Assembly (NCBI GenBank): GCA_037953625.1
Contig: CM075653.1
Span: forward strand, 98,497,639 to 98,561,638
Length of the DNA stretch: 64,000 nt
Direction: 5' to 3'
Origin: Crotalaria pallida
Lineage: Eukaryota; Streptophyta; Magnoliopsida; Fabales; Fabaceae
Shown here: positions 22,494 to 33,601 of the stretch, piece by piece
Position numbering within the stretch: the stretch's first letter is position 1
Layout: each line of letters starts with the position of its first letter
Notes under the pieces: generated by a model
What the model was told of the DNA's origin: nothing
The model's input: the letters and a program-made list of their open reading frames with translations, nothing else
The model's database searches: none
Position numbers and translations under genes: made by a program

Positions 22494-25011
22494 TTCCAAC
22501 AATTCAACCTCTTTCATTGAGCAACTCCCAGGTGATGTGTCAATCCTCTGCTTTCAATATTTGCCTTACATGGTTCCACCATGTCTTCATTTCATCGATA
22601 GCATGTAAAACCTTTCTGTTCATCCCTCCTTGTGCACTTAATTCCAAAGTTACCCTCCAAATTCTGGATCATTCGGAACACAAACTCATGTCTTGCGACA
22701 AGGAATTCCATTCATTCCCTCATGGAAGTTGGGTTTCTCCCTTTTTCAAAAGTCAATCTCTTATTTTCCTTCACTCTTCAGCTCTTTGTTGCAATTCATG
22801 GGTTCAAATCAGGAATTCTCTTGTGATTTGCAACCTTCCCTTTCTTGCTTCTCGTCGGTTTACTTGCATCATCCAGCTCAAATCTGCTATACTTCCTACT
22901 TAATTAAAATAACTTCTCTAATCCCCATAGAGTTCACACGAATAGCCTTTTTCCATCATCCAACCCAAGTTTCTAAATTCCTCTCTTAGAACAGCTTCTT
23001 TAGTTACCTTAGAGCTCGCATGAATCTCTCTTCGACTCAATGCTTGTCATCCCCTTTCACCTTACCAGGCTGGTGATGGAGTCCAAAATCATCATCCTTC
23101 AACTCCATTTATTGGCGTTGTCTCAAGATCAAATCCTTCTCATCGAACAATTACTTCAAATTTCTACGGTCACTAAGCTCCCGAAATATAGTGCAATAGA
23201 GATGATGCCTCCAGATCTTTAGAGTGGGCATCCTCGTTGCAAGCTCCAAATCATGCAACAAGAATTTACATTGTGTGTATTCAATCGCTTTGATGCATAC
23301 AAACCCACTTTCCTTTCTTAAGATTATCTTCTTCCAGATTCTTGCCTCGATACATGAAAATATATTTAATACTTTTGCATGAATCGAGTAAGAATAATAC
23401 AGGAGAGGATGTTAGCCTTACCTTCGATTATTGTAAATTCTCATTGCACTTCATACTCCATATGAAAGGCTAATCCTTCCGGGTTATCTTGGTTAAAGAT
23501 ATTTGACTTTAGGAAGTCCACTTGTGAACCTACAATTGTACCCGATCAGTCCTGATAGACTTTGAACTTCACGACTGGCTTAGGTTGTTTCCCTCTTCAA
23601 AATTGCATCACCCTATATTGAATCCATAACTACTTCTTATTTGGAGATCATGTGTCCCAATCTTAACTTCTTCAACCACAACTTGTACTTAGAGGGCTTA
23701 ACATGATCTCAAGATATTTCGCAGGCTCTTAAAGACTCCTTGATATCATCAATGAGTACTTGCACAAACAGATTCAGATAAGATCTGGAAATTCTGTTCA
23801 TGTAACTCATGAAAATAGTGTAAGTCAATCCAAACGACATCACTACTTACTCATAGTGTCCGCTTCGAGATTGAAATGTTGTCTTGAGAATGTCTTCCTT
23901 CTGAATTCCAATCTGATAATATCCCGACCGTAGGTCATTCTTAGAAAATATTGAGATTCCATAAACTTATTCCATACTCCATAATCTTTCTTGGGCAACA
24001 GATGTTTGACCTTAATGGTGCTCTAATTCTATTGCCATTAGTCAACATATCTGCGCAATATTCCCTTTTGTTCTTAACTGAAGTTCCCAACAGGAACACA
24101 CTTAATCAGGTTAACTGCCTCTCATGATAACTCCTCAATTGTCTCTTTTGACTTGACCATTTTCGGTGGTGCCATTCTATAAGAAGCAATATAGATGGCC
24201 AACTTCTAGAACCAAATCAATACCAAACTTGATCTTCGCGATTCGATGGCGAACCCGATATTTCATTGGAAAATATTTTTGGAAACTTCCTTACAGAAAG
24301 GATCCCTTCAAGTTTCTTTTCCTTTTTTCCACCATTTCCAAGACAAACACATATACTTCTTAGGATCCAGGTTCTTATACAGAACCGCCCCTTCATCACA
24401 ATTAATTATCACTTGGTTATTAGACATCCAGTCCAAGCCCAAGTTCATATTTAGTTGTGACAAAGACGGGTAGATTAAATCTACTGCAAAGAGATAGCTC
24501 AAAAGAACAACTCAAACTTATATGGGAAACAACTATAAGAGAATTCAACCAATTCACGTCCTCACAAGGAATAGATAACTTCAGAGTTCAACAGACTATG
24601 TAGAACAGATTACTAAGAAGATAAATATCTTGCACTAGATCTGGGGATTGGTTAACTTCTATACATCTGAAGGTAAACACTCCCTCAGAATCACAGGCTT
24701 ACTAACAGGTCTTTGGAATCAATCCTCATTGATTCCTTGCTGTCATAGCGGACCATTACTATGGACCTAGAGTTAAAATAGATCTAAAAAGGAGTATATT
24801 GCTATCATATTTCAACTTAGACTACATGCATGAAACACTAATAGACAGACACTAGGCCACTTACCAAAGGCTAAAGGATAAAACCTTTACTCCAATTAGA
24901 AGTATGTAGGAGCATACTTCAAAGGAAAACTCCACAAATCTTGATGACCAGCGTATTGGACCACACACCCAAGGACCAAGAGTCAGGACCATTGCTCTGA
25001 TACCATAAAAA
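22494..25011 (-). pseudogene. Remnant of gypsy pol (protease, reverse transcriptase) of element B
   Basis: On the minus strand about 24480-24300 encodes the end of the protease with LGLDWMSNNQVIINCD, matching the LGMDWLSRNQVIIDCD segment of the element at 33602. About 24400-24220 continues into the spacer before the reverse transcriptase (FSNEISGSP). Around 24160 a copy of SYRMAPP is visible, and about 23960-23700 holds reverse-transcriptase pieces with DLRSGYYQIGI, MSFGLT, YMNRISRSYL and an IDDI-like box. Many stops and shifts make it non-functional. I could not place integrase with confidence in 22500-23600. Confidence 0.8.
24994..25005 (-). other. Primer-binding site of element B (initiator tRNA-Met)
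   Basis: The plus strand reads GCTCTGATACCA, the exact complement of TGGTATCAGAGC, the usual plant primer site complementary to the initiator methionine tRNA. It lies 6 bp from the LTR edge and fixes the element's orientation. Confidence 0.95.
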
Positions 25012-27977
25012 TGTAACGTCCATCGTTTGATAAATAGAATTACAATTATTTTGGACTATGTTGGAAAAATCTGAATATGAAAATTTCTGACAAATGTGGT
25101 ACTTCAAGTTTAAGTCGTGTATTTAGAACTGAATTCGGTGGAAGTAATAATTAATTGCTAAACATTTCAAAATTCATTTTGAGATAACTCTAGTAGCACA
25201 AAAATAGTTTTCGAGAATAACTTAAATATAAGGTTATCTCAGGAAATCAACTATAAGAATACCTCCTTCGTACCGAACTCATCTGATAAAATCAGAGTCA
25301 GCGGAATATATTAAAGTAGTTCATTTACATTCTTGGAATTTATAAAACAAGAGTTAAGACACCGATTTATAAATCCAGGTATAATCATTCCATGAGTACC
25401 ACATTTATAATCAAATTATGAAAACTAAGTTTTACTCTGATACATCTCTCAAATCATGAAGATATGGTTTTTTTATCAAAAGTTAGAGACGTCCAGCGCT
25501 AGTCAATGGTCCTTCGTCCAATCATCATTTTGGCCGGATCTTCAAGAGTTGCACAAGGAGTTCCTATCCCGATATATCTATGCTCTGCATTGACCTAAGG
25601 GTCATTCATGATCAGTGATCTCTAGAAAATTTAGGTACCTGGCCAACACCTAATAAGGGCAGGGAGGTAATCTATACTCATTCGCATAATCAAATGAGAA
25701 CAAAGTTCTAACATCCACAAGTAAGTATTTCATCATGATCGAAATGCATATACACATGTACCAAATAGTCAAGTGATATGCACAACTTATGAGCAAGCCA
25801 ATTTAGTTAATAATCAATCTCATTAATGATATGTCATGATGCATGCACACTATCTCTCAAGTCCTGCGATTCTCCAACTAATGCTCTCATGCATGACCAT
25901 CCAAACAACCCGTATACGTGCTTCGAACGTATAGTGAACCTGCTCGGAATATAATCCATAACGACACTACCAAAGTGTACGTCGCGTCACCAAGACGTAA
26001 CTGCATCCCACCATGCTGCCCACATTACCAAAATGTGTCATCGAGCAAGCCAGACGACTATGCTTGGAACGTGGTCCATAATATCAATATCGATGTGCAC
26101 ATCTCGTCTCCAAGACGAATACCCAACGTTCGCAGCAACCAATGCTGGCCACGTTACCAAAATGTGACTACAGGCAAGTCGTAACCAAATTGGTACTCCC
26201 AGAGTACCCTCCTCATGTTCCTCGAACATGACCAAATGATATGCTATCACCACATCACCATGCATGAATGCACACAAACATTCCATTTAAGGTTATTCTT
26301 TAATCTCATTATGTGCAACATGCAATTAATATATCAATGAAGTATTTCACCTTCCATGCTTAACATGATGACAAAGTTTATCAAACAAAATATCACATCA
26401 TACCCTTTAAGTGTCATTAAGTTTAAATAAGAGTGATTAGATTAAAATGGTATTTTCTCAACATTATAGTAAAAAGACTCAAGTGGTAGCTTCAATACTC
26501 GAGTAGTTCATCAATTTCATGAAACTGTGTACCAAACTGCCCAGAATACTCGAGTATTTCACCAAATAACCGAGTATTTCATGATCATTTGGGAAACTTG
26601 CATCAGACAATACTTGAGTATTTTACCAAATACTTGAGTATTTCTGACAGCAGATACACTACAACTTGGTTTTAACATACCATTTTCAATTCTAACCAAT
26701 TCTAACTTAAACCAATGATCAAAATAATTTTGTTTACATATTTAAAACTTGTCTCAACACAGATATCACATCAATTCACAGAAAATAAAATCATGCTTTC
26801 ATTTATGCATAAAAACCACATATTATGCAACTCAACATAGCATTATCAAATTTACTCACATATAGCATGAAAACAGTGTTTGTACAGCATAAATGCAACA
26901 TATTAAACTTGCTCAAAATGAATTTTAAGCACAAAGGGGCCTCCAAGCCATATTTCTATTTCAATCTATGTCCTTAGAGTCTCATGGTGACTCTCCCTAT
27001 TTCTAATGCATTTCATCCTCATTCTAGCAAATGGTAAGCTTTCCACATACCTCTCAGATGTTATTCAACAAGGATTTCACAGGGACTTAGCTTCGAAGCT
27101 TGATTTCCCCAAAAGCCCTTTGACAGCAACACAGTTGGACAGGGTCATAAAACCAGTAATTTTGACCACCCAATCATGCAAAATAATTGGGGAAATTAGT
27201 TAGGATTTACTCTCTGCAACAAGCATGAGAGAATAAAATGAATTTGAAATCAAGAGAGTTCACAGGCTTACCAGAATCGAAGACCAAAGTAAGCTCCATG
27301 AACCAGTTTTCAGTTTTGACAGCAAAACAACCCCAACTTTCGAGCTTCGATTCTTTTCACACACACTCTCAGCTCACGATTTTGGTATCTTTGTGAAGCC
27401 CTAAACGTGAGCTTCACAATGGTGTATAAGTTGTGTATTAACTCTTAAGGACCAAAGAGAATCGAAGAAGGAAACTCAGGAACCCTAACACTCGGATTCT
27501 TCACGATTTGGCAGAAATGCTTGGTTGATTCATCAACCAAGGCTTAAATAGATGGACCAACGTCTCATGCAGGCCGACACGAAGGCCAGGACGTGTTGCT
27601 GAGTCGCTAATGTGTCAACTCGTGAGGTATTCGAGTGGGTGACTCACCAAACGCACTACTAGTGGTTGTCTGCTCCATAACACTCGAGTATTCAGCCAAA
27701 TACTCGAGTATTTTGGCCAGTTTTCACTGAAAACTTTGTTTAATTAATTCTTACTTCCAAAAGGCTTTTCCATTATTGCTTTTAGGTCCTTTCAAAGGGT
27801 TTAATTGCAGGACTTAATATTTTGAAGCAATAATCTAAACCAAAAGTTATTTTCACATAATATATATATATATAAATAAATACAATGCAAGCCAAAAAAC
27901 AAACATGAAATTGTTATTTATTTATTAAACAATTATACTAACATATTTATTCGGAAGACGAAATTAGGGGTGTTACA
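25012..27977 (-). repeat. Complete 5' LTR of element B
   Basis: 2966 bp bounded by complementary TGTAAC / GTTACA ends. On the minus strand it has a possible splice donor GTAAGC at about 27273 and a CCCTTATTAG acceptor at about 25652. CTCGAG palindromes occur at 26498, 26549, 27683 and 27703, and decayed forms (CTTGAG, CTCAAG) lie between. Confidence 0.88.
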
Positions 27978-28156
27978 ATGATTATGATCATGTATATTTA
28001 TTTCGGTTTTTTAATTATAAACGTCACTTCGTGTTTTCATTTCATTTCCTATTTATACATAAAACAATGAAAACAATAAAAACTTGTATTCACTATTTCC
28101 TGTATAAATATTTGGAAACAACAAATAGAATAAAAAAACCGGGATCATATTCATAA

Positions 28157-28745
28157 CTAGCTCTTACCCCGTGCAATGAACGGGTTATTGATATTTTAAT
28201 TTTTTTATATTAAATATTTTAAATTAAAGATTATTATTATTTTTATTATAAGGTAAAAATTATTATCAAACAACAACCAAAAATAATTATTGTAGATGAT
28301 CTTGTTGATAAATTTTGTACTTCCTCATATGAATAAAAATGTAACACTTTTTATTTCACATATTCCTTATTTATCTTATGCATAAATTGACATTTTTTTA
28401 TATGATTATCGACTTTATTATGATAAATCAAAATTAAACATTTTGATATTTTTTGTTTGATGATATTATGAGATAAATCATATATTTATGTGATGGATGA
28501 AGTAGTTTTTTTTTACAATTAGTTTTTTTTTAATATGATTATCACATTTATTCTTATTAATCAAAATTAAATATTTTTGTCTTTTTCATTGACTATCTTA
28601 TCTCAAGTTAATAATAAGATTGTATACGAAAAATCTTTATTCTTATTTCTAATCATTTTTATTTAAATTTCTTCTACAAAGATGATGTCATCTATTAGCG
28701 AGCAATTGAATATTTGTCATTGAAGCTTAGGAATAGAAGAATAGG
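28157..28745 (-). mobile_element. Helitron 3, 3' part on the minus strand, cut by the Tekay insertion
   Basis: On the minus strand the sequence ends with a hairpin-like CATTGCACGGGGTAAGAG and the terminal CTAG (28157-28160), matching the Helitron 1 terminus. The next 550 bp to the right are the reverse complement of the AT-rich Helitron 3' region, including words such as TTTTTTGTTTGATGATATTA. Continuity is broken at 28746 by the LTR retrotransposon. I could not recognise a Helitron 5' end beyond 40477. Confidence 0.7.
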
Positions 28746-30073
28746 TGTAACACCCCAAAATTTTAATCCCTGATTAATGAAATGTTAATTATAAAGTTTA
28801 TTATAATTAATTTTTTCTATTTTTAATCTTTGATTAAAATCTATGTTTGTGTTATTAGTGAATGTGTGTATATGATTTGGAAATAATATTTATGCATAAA
28901 TAATTTTTTGCACATTAGTCCCTGCTTTGGGACATAGAAGTAATTATAGGAAAGGTTTTGGAGGAAAAGAAAATAAAATAAATATTTTTCAAAAATTGAC
29001 CAAAATACTCGAGTATTTCTAAGAAGACTCGAGTATTCTGGTCAGAGTTGGACGAGTTAGTGCGTTTTGGTGAGTCACCATCAACGATTCCCGACGAGTG
29101 ACACGAAAACACCACCACTACACGTCTATGGCTTTCGTGTCGAGCTGCATGAGCTTCATGAATGGCAATTTAAGCCATGGTTGATGAATCAATCAACCCA
29201 TTTTCTCAAATCGTGAAGTGTTGCATGCATTAGGGTTCCTAAACCGTTCCATTCGATCCTCCCTCTTTGTCTTGATTCGAGTCACAAATCATACACTAAT
29301 ACAAAGCTCACATCACGAGCTTTGTATAGACACCAAAATCGTGAGTAGAGAGTTTGTGTGTTGGAAGAATTGGAGCTCGAAAGTGGAAGCTTGGTTGTTG
29401 TCAACAGTTTCTTGAGCTTACTTTGGTCATTGATTTTGGTAAGCTCACGTACTCTCCGAGTCTCAAACTTGTTTATTTAGTTAGTAAGTGTTGCATAGAA
29501 TCTAGGGAAACTAATTTCCTCAATTCTTCTTGTTGTTTCATGTGTCAACCAATTCGATTTTGGTGCTCCACTCAAACTACTCTGCATGTTGGTGCATGAA
29601 GTGGTTATCTATGTCGTGGAGCTTTTCTTTCAAATTTTCTGTTGGTACACGTCAAAGAGGTAAGGGGAAAGCTTTCTATTCACTAGATAGAGTTTAAATT
29701 ACATGAATTTGATTAGAGAGCCACCAAGAGGCTCTAAGGGCTTAGTTTGAATAGGGAAATTGGTTTGGAGACTAACCTGTGCTCTAAAGTTGTTTTGAGC
29801 AAGTTTTATATGTTGCATGCAAGCTATTTAGAACTTAAGATCATGAGCATTCTGAGTATTATGCAAATTGATATGTTGAGTTGTGAATTTTCTAAGTTTT
29901 ATGCATAATCTTGTGAATCTCTGTGAATTATGTAATTTGATGTGTTCTAAGAGCTTGAACATGTTTAATATATGTTATATGAACTCTGTTGATCATTGGA
30001 TTGGACTAGAATTGGTTAGAAATGAAAATGGCATGTTAAAACTCAATTTTTCACTATCCATTATCTATCAAGA

Positions 30074-30399
30074 CTCGAGTCTTTGACTCGAGACTTGAGT
30101 GATTCATAACGCACCAGTGCGTCTGATTGGCACCATCACTCGAGTATCTGGTCCGAGACTTGGGTATTGACTGATGCACCAATGAACTTTTCTGATGAAC
30201 CACTCGAGTCTTGCATGAATCACTCGAGTGTTTTGGGTTGATGAACAACTCGAGTGTATCATGAATGACTCGAGTATTTTGAGAAAACATGAAACAAGAA
30301 CTTTCTGAAAATTTATGATCCACTCGAGTCTTTTCATAAACCACTCGAGTCTACTGGACAATTTAAAGAACTACTCGAGTCCTATGAGGAGTACTCGAG
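30074..30399. repeat. Array of 11 CTCGAG palindromes in the 5' LTR
   Basis: CTCGAG starts at 30074, 30087, 30139, 30203, 30223, 30249, 30269, 30323, 30344, 30374 and 30394, usually inside ACTCGAGT. Several neighbours are 20 or 21 bp apart. A hexamer is expected about once per 4 kb at random. Two further copies 20 bp apart lie at 29008 and 29028. Confidence 0.95.
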
Positions 30400-31127
30400 T
30401 CTTTTTGACCAGAAAACTTAAAAATGCCATTTTTAATTATGAATCATTATGTTAATATCTAAGTGATGATAATCCAAGAGATCTAAGACTTAAAAGCAAT
30501 TGATTGATGATGGTATGAAATCATCAGATTAATAATGTGAAATATTATTAATTGAGATATGCCAATCAATTCTTTTAAGTTAATAAAATTGCATTCATCC
30601 CGAGTTCGGGTGTTAGATCGTTTTTCATGTTTTGGTAACATGAGGAGGGCCTCTGGGAGTGCCAATTGACAGCTTGCTTGATGACACATTATGGTTGACG
30701 ATGTGGCCAACGAAAGTGAGATGCTGATGATATGGTTATTCCGTTAAGACGACGGGACGATGCTCGAGGAGCATGTTTTGTACCATTTCCAAGCTTGTCG
30801 TGTACATTCTAGGTGAATGTACGAATGTTGTACACCTGGGAGTACAACACACTGTTAAGTGCTGATATGAAGTAAAGGATGGACGTCAGAGAGTGACATA
30901 GATCGATGGAGTTAGGGTTGAGAGCTAGACTCAAACATCATGCCACTCATCTAATCTAAAGTTGATAAATGAAAATAAGTATGAGCATTCTACTTGCATC
31001 AGATATTTGCTAAGTGCTAAATGTGATTGTTGATTATTGCTGCATACATTTACATTTATATTGTGCATTTATTTATGCTCTATTTATTATGTGTATAGAA
31101 TTGCTTATCCCTGTGCCCTTGTAGGTG

Positions 31128-31598
31128 ATGTCACGTTACATCGCTTGCATCGAGATCCGGCCACTTCCTAGTGGCATATGGATCTACAAGGATCACCGGG
31201 CGGTATTTGAGGGTGAGGTAGAGATTACCTTTTATCACCCCAACCCGCTGATTCGGTTTCGTCCTCGTAGGTTTAGGATCCCCATCATATACACTATGCA
31301 TGTACCACCCTTTTACACTTACCATGGACCACCTCCCACACGACCAGCTCGCTCATATCACAGTTTTCGATTTCGACCTACCCGCTCACACCCTTTTACT
31401 TCTAGAGTCGTCTGAGAGGAGACTCCCCTATCTGATCCGAGGAGTCCTGTTAGGGTATCGCCATCACCAGACCCCGTGTTCAGTGGAAGGGTACCCACTC
31501 CTTCGGATGAGATAGAGGAGGACCCTGTTGATGACGAGAGAGGAGGCGAGCCTGTCGTTCATTCTACCGGGAGTCAGTGGAGGGACGACGATCCTTAG
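31128..31598 (+). pseudogene. LTR-internal ORF, 5' LTR copy, broken by a stop
   Basis: Same frame as the open copy at 39289-39759, but with TGA at 31413-31415 where the other LTR has CGA. A single C-to-T change at a CpG explains it. See the 3' LTR copy for the description. Confidence 0.7.
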
Positions 31599-32320
31599 GT
31601 ATGTGCATAGGGTAGATGATGAGGATCAGGGATCCGGTGTAATGGATGTTGTGGAGGAGATGTTGCTACTGATGGATTGATGATGACTACTGCTGCTGCT
31701 AGGAGACTTCTACTACTACTGCTGCTACTTGTTCTATATGACCAACTCTAGAGTTTTATATTTTGATATGTATATATTGTAGATATACTTATGAGAACTC
31801 TAGAGTTATGGTTTACTTTGGTTATGGACTTGTTCTGGATCTTGGAGACTTGACTTATGGGCTATGTATCTTATGATAAATATATTTATAAAACTTATGT
31901 TTATATTAAAACTTATGCATAATCCTGCTATTTCTGCTTACTCTGATAAAAGTATTTGAAAAGTTCGGCTTCGATATTTGAAAATGGTATCAGTTCCGCA
32001 AAATGAAAGAATGGATGGCATCACTTAAGTTTTAATTATGTAAATGCAATTTCAAAGAACAGATGCTATCTAGATTGTGAAATGATTTCCTTGTTTTAGA
32101 AAAACGCCGGATTCAATATTTAAAGTGATACGAAATCTAATCTCCAAGGATCCTATATTATGGTTGTGCACCCGCTTCTTTTAGAAAATAAAAATGAAAA
32201 GGAAAAAGAAAAAAAAATTTAACCTTATATTTTCTACCTTTAAACAAGTCCATACTTAACTGAGTAATAGTCTATTTATTACTCTAATTTCTAGTATTAT
32301 AACGAGGGTGTCAAACTGAG

Positions 32321-32332
32321 TGTTATCAGAGC
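32321..32332 (+). other. Primer-binding site of element A (mutated)
   Basis: TGTTATCAGAGC, one base away from TGGTATCAGAGC, the plant initiator tRNA-Met complement. It lies 7 bp after the LTR end. Confidence 0.85.
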
Positions 32333-32566
32333 AAAAGTCAGATCCTGTAATAGTTGAAGTAGTCCCAGAAAGGTAGTCATCAACATCAAGCAGGTATCCA
32401 CATGGCATATTTATTGTTTTTGAATGCTAGTATCTCGCTTGAATTGAGCAATAGATACAATTGAATGCTTTGTTTGAGGTTATGGTTATAGCCTTAGTAT
32501 AGGTAGTGTGATGAATGTTTCTTTAGTCCACCATATGTGATCATAAGACCATAGTGCAGATCTATT

Positions 32567-33592
32567 ATGACGACTAGAAACCAAAATCATACTAATGCGA
32601 TGCTAGAGAGAATCACCGTTGTGTTGGAGTCTATGCAGTTAACAACAGCAATCTCAGCAACCACCACAACCAGTTAATCCACCTCATCAGTGTAATATTG
32701 GCAATGTTGAGGCTAAGAGTTTGGCGGATTTTAGGAGTTGTAATCCACCTAAGTTCGAAGGAGGATTTAAACCTGAGGAGGCTAATAAGTGGATTCATAC
32801 CATGGATAAAATCTTCAGAACATTAGACTGCACAGAAGCTCAGAAGGTGGCATATGTTAGAAGATGAGGCTGAGAATTGGTGGAACCATACGGTTTAGCT
32901 CCTGCATTATGAAGGAATGGATGTAAACTGGGGTGTGTTTATGGAGAAGTTTCTCAATAAATACTTCCCAGAAGATTTGAGAAGAAAGAAGGAAGTTTAG
33001 TTTTTGCAGTTGAAGCAAGGAGACATGAGTGTGGGTGAGTACGCAACCTATTGTGACAATCCAGATGAGAGGAGCAAATGTATCAAGTTTGAAGGAGGCG
33101 TGAGGCCTAAATTGAGGTCTATTTTCAGCTATCAACGGATTTAGAGTTTTCTTGCACTAGTAGATATGTGTAGGATGTATGAGGACGACAAAAAGGTAGA
33201 AGGATTGCCAGCACCAGATAAGAAAGATAATCAGAGTTATGGACCTCAGAGACGCAAAGGTTTCAATAATCGAGGTAAGGGACCATATGATTGCCGAGGG
33301 AAAGGCAAAGGAAAAGTTGGAAGTAATGATGGAAGAAATTTCCAAAGTGAGGCTCCCTATTGTGACAAGTGCAAGCGTCGCCATTATGGTCGTTTTTGCT
33401 GGGGCGACAAGTGGCTGCTTTAATTGTGGGAAGCCAGGACATTTTGCAAAGGACTGCAAGGAACCAGTCAAGACCAATCCGAGAGGGGCAGCTGACAAGT
33501 CTGTGGTTCAAGGCAGGGTTTTCATGCTTAGTGGTGTGGAAGCAAGTCAATCATCTGATCTTGTGCAAGGTAATTACTTGCTAAATGGTTAG
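32567..33592 (+). pseudogene. gag of element A, broken
   Basis: It begins with ATG at 32567 and shows the usual gag core in pieces: FRSCNPPKFEG and the retrotransposon gag domain around 32760-32830, then FLNKYFPEDLRRKKE near 32950. At the C-terminal end is a CCHC zinc knuckle CFNCGKPGHFAKDC (about 33418-33459). GAG forms the virus-like particle and the knuckle binds the RNA genome. The frame is interrupted by in-frame stops (for example near 32675, 32998 and 33143) and by shifts, so no full product can be made. A TAG at about 33590 separates it from pol. Confidence 0.85.
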
Positions 33593-33601
33593 CTTTGCAA
33601 T

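Larger units (their letters stand above)
21522..27977 (-). mobile_element. Decayed Ty3/gypsy element B, related to the Tekay copy at 28746
   Basis: Read on the minus strand: 5' LTR 27977-25012 (2966 bp, ends TGTAACACCCC...GGACGTTACA), primer-binding site 25005-24994, internal remnants 25011-22494, and a 3' LTR of which only the terminal 972 bp remain (22493-21522). The flanking pentamers ATAAT (21517-21521) and ATGAT (27978-27982) differ at one position. The internal part keeps recognisable protease and reverse-transcriptase segments but is full of stops and frameshifts. Similarity of the LTR and of the pol pieces to the element at 28746 marks it as an older relative. Confidence 0.85.
28746..32313 (+). 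repeat. 5' LTR of element A
   Basis: 3568 bp, from TGTAACACCCC to GGGTGTCA. It has CTCGAG arrays (29008-29033 and 30074-30399), candidate splice donors (GTAAGC at 29439, GTAAGG at 29660), an acceptor (CCCTTGTAG ending at 31124) and a broken copy of an LTR-internal ORF (31128-31598). A stretch of CTG/CTA triplets is seen near 31690-31730. Confidence 0.92.
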
